A DNA stretch of 21,064 nucleotides from Pelargonium cotyledonis. Its lineage: Eukaryota; Streptophyta; Magnoliopsida; Geraniales; Geraniaceae. Position numbers and translations under genes: made by a program. The notes beneath the pieces were generated by a model that did no database searches, was not told the origin of the DNA, and saw only the letters and a list, made by a program, of their open reading frames with translations. The stretch lies in NCBI GenBank assembly GCA_036897625.1, contig JAYMTA010001228.1, positions 1-21,064 of the forward strand, written 5' to 3'. Positions 1 to 6,857 of this stretch are shown here, piece by piece. Within the stretch, counting starts at the first letter, position 1, and each line of letters begins with the position of its first letter.

Positions 1-405
1 TGTTCGGGTCCTTGGTAGCCGGCAGTGATCTCGTGTTAGAGTCGTTGTTTGTCAGTTGCTAATTTGCTACTAGGTTTTTTTCTTTTTTGTTTTGTCTTTT
101 GGGTTTGGTTGTCTCGTCGGGAGCGATACACGGTATTAGGATCTGTTTCTCCAGATTCCTAGAAAAACCTGGTCTCCTATATCAGTTTAAGCTGTATCTA
201 GATTACGTTCGAACAATAATAATCAGGGTATTATTATTTCAAATATATATATATACTACTAGAAACTTGAAATTGAATTCTATTTTAATCTATTTTCACT
301 CCAGCTATCTAAAACCCAAATTAGAATATTTTGTCACGAGACACAATGATACCTAAGTAGTGCGCAAATCACTTGATCGTTGGTTGGTGAAGTCGCAATT
401 CGCAA
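1..405. other. Unassigned left edge
   Basis: I see no supportable gene here. On + a short open frame runs in from the left edge and stops at about 58-60; it is too short to name. It is followed by a T-rich stretch (79-120) and AT-rich sequence with a short TATA repeat near 244-256. It could be the 3' end of a gene or element lying to the left. An 89-codon frame at 87-356 has biased, low-complexity composition and no family resemblance, so I do not call it a gene. Confidence 0.3.
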
Positions 406-425
406 TTACCTTTCCAATTAGTATT
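406..425. repeat. Left copy of decayed 20-bp flanking repeat
   Basis: It matches 1179-1198 at 17 of 20 positions (begins TTACCTT, ends TAGTATT in both). It directly abuts the short A-type tail of the putative LINE fragment, as a target-site duplication should. Confidence 0.4.
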
Positions 426-1178
426 TTTGAACGGGTAATGAATATCATTTCATTAATAAAGACAAGACACATCGGTACATAAACAAAAAACAAACAAAAT
501 AAACGCCGACTAAAACTGGAAAAAATTCGACATAACCGAACTAAAGAAAGAAACTAAACCAAAGACCGATGCAAAATAAACCCCAATGGGAAAAGACTCG
601 GGAAAAAAAGGACACTAGTTTAAACACCTCATCCATTCAGCTACCCTAAGTTCAAGACCAGACCCCTCGACCATGGCGCACGTGACCTAGTCCACCTACG
701 TCGTTGGCCATGCACCCCCTAATCACTCTGTCGACGCCCCTCTGGTTGGGTTCCCCCATCAAACTAAATCATATCGATGAAATCAAGACGAGCCCGCAAC
801 CTGATTGTACCACGGAAGCTGCCCACATTTTTCTTCACTCCTCACAAACCTGAGCCCTCAGATCCGCACATCAGCACAACATAACCTTTTTTTTTTCTTT
901 TTTTTTTTTACAGTTGAACTTTAAAACAACTGAAAAACCAAACTTGCTTTCATAACAAGAACTCCAAAACTTGGAGAGAGCCTGCTTTTCCTAAAAAATA
1001 TAAGATTATTCAATAAAAAAAAAATTGAACCATCACCGATTAAAAAAAAAAAAAAAAAAAACGGGCGGTGGCTCAAAGAAAAATCGTTGACGAAGTGCAA
1101 GAGGCGACGACTAGAATTTCCCGAAAGAAAATGAAAGTTATTGACTCCCTTTTTTTTTTTTACCTTTCGTTATTAATC
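426..1178 (-). mobile_element. Probable 5'-truncated LINE 3'-end fragment
   Basis: Read on the minus strand, the part nearest 430 ends with a phrase typical of plant LINE 3' ends as I know them: a T-rich 3' untranslated stretch, then CTTTATTAATGAAAT, then a short CGTTCAAAAA tail (seen as TTTTTGAACG at 424-433 on +). No coding domain is visible, so only the 3' end would be present, as is common after incomplete reverse transcription. A 20-base stretch at 406-425 recurs at 1179-1198 with 17 identities, which fits a decayed target-site duplication and sets the boundaries. Internal T-rich (887-909) and A-rich (1042-1061) runs are present, so the right-hand part could instead be unrelated sequence. 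The call rests on end-type resemblance plus the flanking repeat. Confidence 0.4.
887..1061. repeat. Poly(T) and poly(A) tracts bracketing about 130 bp
   Basis: There is a T run with a single C at 887-909 and a run of 20 A at 1042-1061, with another A-rich run near 1015-1024. The enclosed sequence shows no RNA polymerase III A or B box and no open frame. The tracts may be poly(dA:dT) promoter elements of the DUF538 gene or remains of retroelement tails; the sequence does not decide. Confidence 0.35.
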
Positions 1179-1198
1179 TTACCTTCCCATCTAGTATT
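1179..1198. repeat. Right copy of decayed 20-bp flanking repeat
   Basis: Partner of 406-425. The three differences are scattered substitutions, without indels, as expected for an old insertion. It lies 265 bp upstream of the DUF538 start codon. Confidence 0.4.
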
Positions 1199-1387
1199 AG
1201 TTTATAGAGCTTCATTTTCTAAAAGTAATATTAAAAAAGTTTATAGAGCTTGATGCATTTTCTTTTCTTTTAGTGGTAGTTGAGTACGATTTAATAAAAC
1301 AAAATTCAATTACAACAGAAACAACAAAATTATACGCAATAACCAAATTTTCTTCCCTTTTTGCCTTCAAGAATCCCTTCAAATTAC

Positions 1388-1426
1388 CCTCTTCTCTTTC
1401 TCTCTCACACACTCTCTCTCTCTTCA
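1388..1426 (+). promoter_or_regulatory. CT-rich leader / pyrimidine patch of the DUF538 gene
   Basis: A run made almost only of C and T, with CTCTCTCTCTCTC at its core, lies 40-75 bp before the start codon. Such pyrimidine patches are common in plant core promoters and 5' leaders. No convincing TATA box could be placed upstream of it. Confidence 0.4.
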
Positions 1427-1463
1427 ACAAGTAGTCAAAGTTTCTGCTCACCCAATTCCATCA

Positions 1464-1958
1464 ATGGCTTTCACTTGCAGACCAATCGTCGTCTTTCTTC
1501 TCACCGTTCTCTCCACAGCTTATCTCTCTTTCTCCATCAGGATCGATCGCAGCACCCCTCTCGCCGCCGATGTCGCCGACGTCCACGACCTTCTCCCCAT
1601 GTACGGTCTCCCTAAGGGAATCCTTCCGGACAACGTCGCCTCCTACACCCTCTCCGATGACGGCGTTTTCGAGATATTTTTCAACAGCCCGTGCTACGTC
1701 CACTTCGACCAGCTCGTCTACTACGAGAAGAAAGTTAAGGGGAAGCTGAGTTATGGGGCCGTGACTGATGTGTCTGGGATTCAGGCGAAGAAGCTGTTCG
1801 TGTGGTTGTCGGTGACTGGGATGAAGGCTGAGGAAGGATCCGATTGGGTTGAGTTCTTTGTTGGGTCTTTGTCGCAGAAGCTGCCCGCCAATCAGTTTGA
1901 TGAAATTCCAGAGTGTAAGAGCAAGGCTTGCCTGCAAGTTCATCCAGAATCGATGTGA
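1464..1958 (+). CDS. DUF538 family secreted protein
   Basis: A complete intronless frame of 164 residues, the usual size for this plant-specific family. Residues 1-24 form a hydrophobic signal-peptide-like N terminus (basic residue at 6, then a VVFLLTVLST core), so the product should enter the secretory pathway. The rest matches the DUF538 pattern: YGLPKGILPDNV near residues 47-58, a beta-rich body with FEIFFNSPCYVHF, GKLSYGAVTDVSGIQAKKLF, and a C-terminal EIPEC cysteine. The start context (ATCAATGGCT, A at -3, G at +4) is favourable. DUF538 proteins are reported to be stress- or wall-associated and structurally related to lipid-binding folds, but the biochemical role is not established. The gene stands alone; the nearest neighbour on the same strand begins 2.7 kb downstream. 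Confidence 0.9.
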   Translation: MAFTCRPIVVFLLTVLSTAYLSFSIRIDRSTPLAADVADVHDLLPMYGLPKGILPDNVASYTLSDDGVFEIFFNSPCYVHFDQLVYYEKKVKGKLSYGAVTDVSGIQAKKLFVWLSVTGMKAEEGSDWVEFFVGSLSQKLPANQFDEIPECKSKACLQVHPESM

Positions 1959-2046
1959 TCTGGTGAGATGATTCTCTTCTCTATATGTTCTATTAGGATA
2001 TTCTTGGTCTTGATTGGGTGGTGATATAAAAAGAATTTTCTGACTT

Positions 2047-2390
2047 GTATCATTTTTGTTTATATTTTTGGTTGAATGGAATAGATTCTGGGTTTTGATT
2101 TCGAGCAATTTTGGGTTAAGTAGGGTTACAGTTGAATTCTGGGTATTGGAATTGGATTGGCTGTCTCATAAATGGGTCTTCTAATTTGCAAGTAAATGGT
2201 GTAAAGAAAGCATTTTTACTACACTGTTTATTGAAATTTATCATTTGTCTCTGTTTTGGGTTGTATGAGATAGATGATGAATTTTGATTTTGATTTCAAG
2301 CAACTATGTTGGAATAGAATCAAAATTGAATCCCTCTGTGCTGGTATTCTAAGTTGGAAGTGAATGGTGAAATGACAGCATTGGCTAATA
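2047..2390. repeat. Degenerate duplication downstream of the DUF538 gene
   Basis: The stretch at about 2047-2220 is repeated imperfectly at about 2237-2390. Shared ordered phrases include TATCATTT, TTGGTTG/TGGGTTG, GATAGAT-like, TTTTGATTTC(G/A)AGCAA, TTGAAT, GGTATT, TTCTAA, AAGT(A/G)AATGGTG and CAGCATT/AAGCATT. The period is about 190-195 bp and the second copy lacks roughly 30 bp internally. It lies in the probable 3' UTR or just beyond it. I see no coding capacity in either copy. Confidence 0.45.
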
Positions 2391-4495
2391 TTCCATGAAT
2401 CTTATCTATTTTGAATAACCATGTAATATTCACATATTTAATTTTATCTGGATCCTGACCAAAATATTAGTTTGGAGAAAAGACAGCACTTCAAGTTGGT
2501 GATTAATAAACCCTCATTCATGTTTCCGTTCAAGGGTTTAAAAAGTTAATGATTAATAAATCCATTTGATGATAGGCTTTTTGTTTTATGGAATTGTTGG
2601 ATGAATGCTAGATGTTTATTGACTTCATATTCTTTTTTATATTTTCAGAGCTCCTTTCAACTCTTAAATTAAAGTTGTTTCCTATTTACTGATGTGGATT
2701 GCATATCATGATATGAATATGAAATATTTTGCTTCTTCCTATCCATTAATTTCTTATTAAGATATACTGCATACTGCAAAATTCTACAAGTTTAGTTGGT
2801 TGATTACTTGATGTTGTCGGAATAGTCTTATTACCATAACTATTTTTTTCTAATGTCTCTTGGTTATAGAAAGTTTGAACTTGCAGTTTATTTCCTGCGT
2901 TTTTCTTTTGTATACATCCTCTGTAGGTGCATTGCCGGCACCCTCTCACGTCTTCTTTAGATGTAGATTTGAAAATTGGAAACTTCTGCCAACTCCTTAC
3001 AGAAAACATGTCATGGGGGATTTAGAGTAGTAATTGTCACCTCTCAGCATCAGCTTCAGTATGTGTGTTGCTGATAAATTAATTGGCACTTATGAGTGAG
3101 AAAAGAATCATCCTATCATATTCTGTAAGAGGTCGAGAGAGGCAAAATTGGACCTTGACAGAAGCATCTGATGATTTGGACTAACAGTTGTCAGCAACTT
3201 TAGTACTTTAATGATAAACACATTGTTGGTCAAGTGCCTTCAACCAAAGAGAAAGAATCTTTATCAGGTTCTTCTCAGAGAATGGAAAAAGTTAAAATTC
3301 TGATGACTTGTTTGAGTCTTGAATCTTGATTAAGATTTCTATAAATTTGACGGACAGCAATTGAAATTCAGGTTCATGAACAGGTCTCTTTATATTGAAA
3401 GTTTGGAAACTAAGAAAGATACTTTGATTCTGTTGTAGGTGGAAGCTGACCTCATCTTCTTTCGTGTTACTGCCCAGCATCATCATCTTACGCAACTACC
3501 CAACTCCAGAGCTCCTCAGATACATCTAGGATGACAAAAAGGTGCTTTGAGGTGTTTGGTTTTGTGAGTATCATATTCCCCTGTTATCAAGGATTGTTCT
3601 GGAAATAGATCTCTCCTAAGGCATCTACAATATAAACCTGATTCTTGTACTATGTATGATTGTAAATTTGTTACCGTCTCAATATTATTGTGTGTTATAT
3701 GCTTGAAAACAGGAAAATCAAATACCAAATCTGGATCTTCTTTGAACATCAATGTGTCCCAAGTTTTCTTACATTTATTATGTGCATATATATTATCATT
3801 GAAACATTGTTTACTTCTTCGAAACACGTACATCCTTTGTTTGCTTGATGTACCATTATGTGATGATTTTTGCTGGATATTATGATCTTCATTGTAGCAT
3901 ATAGAAGATGCACCAATTTAAGTTACATCTGCCTACTAAGTTGTGACTGTGTGAGGCTTTTAGTGCCTCATTAATAGTATTTTATCACAGGTTGATGTTT
4001 GCTCTAGTCTATCAATGCTACATAGGTTTATAAGAATAGATAGAGAGAAAGAGAGAGGCTTAATTTGGAGCCATTTTAACCCTGTTTAGGTTAGAGTTTG
4101 CACTCTAAGTAGAAGAGAGTAGTGAGAACAAGCAAAAACACCTTAGTTTTAGTTCGTATTATTGTTTTCTTCTAACTTTAGAATATTCATAATTCGTACA
4201 TAGCAGAGAAGTTGATGGAGTAACACTCACGAACAAGAACTGTTTGAGCTCTTTTTGCTCAAAAGTTAAGATTCTCCTCATTGCTGTCCAGCTTTGCAGT
4301 TCTCTTTCCCTAAAGCCAAACTTTGTATAGTCACTACATCAAAATAAACATGACAAAACAAAAGCCAAAAGGAAAAGGTTATAGCTTTAAGGCTCTTCGT
4401 GCCCCCTCATATTAGCTTGGCTCAAGAATTTTCTTCAACGTTAATATATTGTCAAGCCAGAATTATTTTGCAAATTCTTGCTTTACAGGCCACGC
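2391..4495. other. Intergenic stretch, no gene recognised
   Basis: About 2.1 kb of AT-rich sequence between the DUF538 gene and the DUF761 cluster. The open frames here are short, cysteine- or lysine-rich by composition and match no family I know. A purine-rich GATAGAGAGAAAGAGAGAGG run lies near 4037-4057. No fourth DUF761 motif, tRNA or transposon end was seen. A non-coding transcript cannot be excluded. Confidence 0.4.
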
Positions 4496-4535
4496 TTAAC
4501 TCGTGATTCTAACTTGAAGCAACTGTCTATAAATA
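4496..4535 (+). promoter_or_regulatory. Core promoter of DUF761 copy 1
   Basis: A TATAAATA box at 4528-4535 lies 102 bp before the chosen ATG (4630). An element reading TTAACTCGTGATTCTAA at 4496-4512 sits 32 bp upstream of the box. Both are shared with the two following genes at nearly the same spacing. Confidence 0.6.
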
Positions 4536-4629
4536 TGATGTTTATGCTGTGAAGCAAAATCACAACAAGCAAGCCTTGGCCTGGACTGAAACATCTCTCC
4601 ACCATCATTTGAAGATCAAGCACTTTGTA

Positions 4630-4860
4630 ATGGAGCATGCTAGAGAGGTTCCCCTGTTTGGCTCCAGCGGGATCAGGGAAAAGAAACTTGATACTGGAAG
4701 AAGACAGGCCACGGAAAAGGTGTTGATCATAGAAGGAGATAACGAGAATGTGAACCATCTGGCTGAAGCTTTCATCAAAAACTTTCGCAGCCATCGCAAG
4801 ATACAGCACGAAGATTCGCTCGTTGGGCGCAAGCAGATGGTAGCTAGCTTGAGAATGTAG
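4630..4860 (+). CDS. DUF761-motif small protein, copy 1 (diverged)
   Basis: Seventy-six residues, charged and hydrophilic, with no signal peptide or membrane segment. The C-terminal half (NVNHLAEAFIKNFRSHRKIQ and following) is the DUF761 motif, in which an acidic stretch leads into D-LA-AFI-KFR and then a basic, glutamine-containing helix. The frame is open upstream to an ATG at 4549, but I choose 4630. The TATA box at 4528 would put transcription start near 4555-4565, after 4549; the start context GTAATGG is good; and this start gives almost the same length as the 77-residue siblings, with MEHAREV aligning to their MDHHTES. The motif end (DSLVGRKQMVASLRM) departs from the siblings' SFK-FQ-MIARGV, so this copy is the most diverged. 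Function is not established for such short DUF761 proteins. Confidence 0.75.
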   Translation: MEHAREVPLFGSSGIREKKLDTGRRQATEKVLIIEGDNENVNHLAEAFIKNFRSHRKIQHEDSLVGRKQMVASLRM

Positions 4861-5204
4861 TTAGTGAATGTTGCCTCTGCAGAATATATGTAAAAGATTA
4901 CTGAAAAGTTGATGAATTGAATTTTGTTTATTTGTAGCAGCCTTCTTGTATCTAATGTGATGATTCTTATGCAATAATATCCCATCTTTGTTGAAGATTA
5001 TTTCAATACTGGAGTGCTGAGTCATGTGGATAAAATCATATAATTTGCAGATTAAAGACAATTATGGGTTTAATAATTTATTTGAAGAAGTTCCATGTGT
5101 GCCTAATCTTTTTGGCCTCAGTAGCTGCTTCTCAAATTCTCTATCAGCATATCCTCTCATATCCCAACTTCTTTGCTCTTTCCTCATCTTCCATTTTTCA
5201 CACA

Positions 5205-5248
5205 TTAAACTCATGCTTCTTATCTGAGTTTTGCAGCAGCTATAAATA
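5205..5248 (+). promoter_or_regulatory. Core promoter of DUF761 copy 2
   Basis: A TATAAATA box at 5241-5248 lies 93 bp before the ATG. The shared upstream element TTAAACTCATGCTTCTTA begins at 5205 and continues ATCTGAG, as in copy 3. The element starts about 35 bp before the box. Confidence 0.65.
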
Positions 5249-5333
5249 TGAGGTTCTGCTTGAAACATTTTTATACACCAAAACTGCAAAACTATCTGAT
5301 CTCTCATAAGTCATATCAGTTAAGTGATTAACC

Positions 5334-5567
5334 ATGGATCATCACACTGAAAGCAATCAGGTTTCTTCCTCAGGAAGCAACAGAACGAACAAGAAAGGCA
5401 CGAATGGTGAGAAGAAAGAGATGCCGGTGCGAAGGCGATTTGAAGTGGAAGATGAAGACATTGATGACCTTGCTGATGCTTTCATTAAGAAGTTCAGAAC
5501 AGAACTAAGGATTCAGCGTCACGAGTCATTCAAGCGTTTTCAAGATATGATTGCTCGCGGAGTTTGA
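5334..5567 (+). CDS. DUF761-motif small protein, copy 2
   Basis: A complete 77-residue intronless frame with an optimal start context (ACCATGG). Residues 1-38 are a polar, low-complexity leader rich in Ser, Asn, Lys and Arg. Residues 40-77 carry the DUF761 motif: EDEDIDDLADAFIKKFR, then TELRIQRHESFKRFQDMIARGV, an amphipathic basic helix ending at the stop. Such motifs usually sit at the extreme C terminus of plant DUF761 proteins, and here they make up half the protein. No targeting signal is visible, so a cytosolic or nuclear site is likely. Its 3' end is followed by AT-rich sequence. It is the middle member of a tandem trio and about as long as its neighbours. Confidence 0.85.
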   Translation: MDHHTESNQVSSSGSNRTNKKGTNGEKKEMPVRRRFEVEDEDIDDLADAFIKKFRTELRIQRHESFKRFQDMIARGV

Positions 5568-6130
5568 ATCCTTGAGATTCATCGTCCTTGTTAACTTGTT
5601 GATACCAATGTTTTCTAGTTTTATTGTTATGAAATGGAAAAGAAATCATGTGTAAACGGATTTGTACTTGTGCACAACACAATCCTGCTAAGTGAAAACC
5701 AATCAATATCTTTGTTTTAGAGAAAACAAGCGCACGTTTTTTTTAGGTGACGTGGCTGAGATAGCCTGAATTGTAACTTCATTCAAGAACGCGGCGATTT
5801 TTTTTTTTTATTTGCAAGAAGAATGGAATAAAAAAGGATTTAACATAATAATAAAAGAACAAGTTTTAAGTCATGTGAATAGTCATTTTATTGGTATATT
5901 AAATTGGAGAGTCTAAGACAGATTGGTTCACTAAAAGGACTCAACTAGGCCCAAGTGATTGGTTCTCTTCTCTCCAACAAATTGCCAATAAAATAAGTAA
6001 GATGTTGTGTGTGTGCACAATCTTTTTAAGCCTTGCAAGCTTTAGTAAATTAAGCTTTGAATCTATCTTTTTCTCCTATCATGTCATGTCTCCACCATCC
6101 ATTTCCTTCCCTCAGATGCTCCACATTTAT
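5568..6130 (+). promoter_or_regulatory. Spacer and upstream region of DUF761 copy 3
   Basis: This spacer holds the 3' UTR of copy 2 and the upstream region of copy 3. An ACGT-core box reading GGTGACGTGGC at 5747-5757 resembles plant bZIP-binding sites. Short T runs occur at 5738-5745 and 5800-5809. No gene is seen. Confidence 0.35.
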
Positions 6131-6171
6131 TTAACTCATGCTTCTAATCTGAGCTTTTACATCTATAAATA
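6131..6171 (+). promoter_or_regulatory. Core promoter of DUF761 copy 3
   Basis: A TATAAATA box at 6164-6171 lies 100 bp before the ATG. The element TTAACTCATGCTTCTAA followed by TCTGAG starts at 6131, 33 bp upstream of the box. It is nearly identical to the copy 2 element. Confidence 0.65.
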
Positions 6172-6263
6172 CATATAACCTGTCTTCAACATTTCACAAA
6201 GCAATTGCAAAGCACAATTATCCACAGAAATCTCTTACCAAACTACTCACTTGGATTCTCAGA

Positions 6264-6497
6264 ATGGATCGTCGTTCTTCTTCGATTATCGGTCGGGGAA
6301 CGAACAAAGAGAGAGATGTTGAGAGGAGACAGACAAGGGGAAGGAGGGTAGCTGATGACGATGAGAGAGCTGATATAAATGATTTGGCTGATGCTTTCAT
6401 CAACAAGTTCAGAACAGAGCTCAAGATTCAAAGAGACCAATCATTCAAGCAATTCCAGGAGATGATAGCTAGAGGAGTTCGATCAAGTCTGTACTGA
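6264..6497 (+). CDS. DUF761-motif small protein, copy 3
   Basis: A complete 77-residue frame whose start context AGAATGG has A at -3 and G at +4. The N-terminal half is Arg/Glu-rich (MDRRSSSIIGRGTNKERDVE onward) without a targeting signal. The C-terminal half is a clean DUF761 motif: DINDLADAFINKFRTELKIQ, then RDQSFKQFQEMIARGV and a short RSSLY tail. Over the motif it is closest to copy 2, with only a handful of mostly conservative changes, and this fits tandem duplication followed by drift in the leader. Two AATAAA-type signals lie 25-45 bp after the stop (6525-6530 and 6534-6539). The F-box/kelch gene ends 361 bp further on the opposite strand, so the two transcription units converge. Confidence 0.85.
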   Translation: MDRRSSSIIGRGTNKERDVERRQTRGRRVADDDERADINDLADAFINKFRTELKIQRDQSFKQFQEMIARGVRSSLY

Positions 6498-6631
6498 TTG
6501 ACCAACTCAGATCATCTATGCATTAATAAATCAAATAAACCAGCAATTGCATCTTCTTGTTTATCTGAGAATGCGAAACTTACTATATTTAGAAAGCAAG
6601 AACAGGCACAGGAACTTCCATAGCTGGATGG

Positions 6632-6857
6632 TATACATATATATATATTTTGTCACCACTGCCTCCAACCCAAGAATTTGGATGTAAAAGCAATTCCAAA
6701 TTACAAACAGCTGAATTCCAGAATGTGGAATCCCAATTCATAGAATTACAATGCCACATATTGGACTTCCAATACAGTTCCAATGCCATGCTAAAAACTG
6801 CAGCTTGTACCAAATTTTTGTATGTCTAACCGTAACAGAATCATGGAATGATATCGA
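6632..6857 (-). other. Probable 3' UTR of the F-box/kelch gene
   Basis: The stretch beyond the kelch stop codon holds an (AT) microsatellite near 6632-6652 and a run dense in ATTCCA and its complement (6685-6795). The latter resembles the imperfect repeated GGAATTCC-type ends of some hAT-like miniature elements, but no matching terminal repeats were found. No gene is seen. Confidence 0.3.

Noticed and set aside
887-1061. A SINE between the T-rich and A-rich tracts
   Set aside because: No RNA polymerase III A or B box and no separate target duplication were found.
1068-1253. Small open frame upstream of the DUF538 gene
   Set aside because: Low complexity with a poly-Phe/Leu stretch from a T run, spans a putative insertion boundary, and has no family resemblance.
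1461-2108. Long open frame antisense to the DUF538 gene (215 codons)
   Set aside because: It mirrors the GC-rich third positions of the real gene, matches no family, and extends into the AT-rich 3' flank.
4549-4629. Extended N terminus for DUF761 copy 1
   Set aside because: It would begin upstream of the expected transcription start set by the TATA box at 4528, and it has no counterpart in the two sibling genes.
5565-5581. Small hairpin over the stop of DUF761 copy 2
   Set aside because: A 6-bp stem with a 5-base loop is expected often by chance and has no known role in a plant gene.
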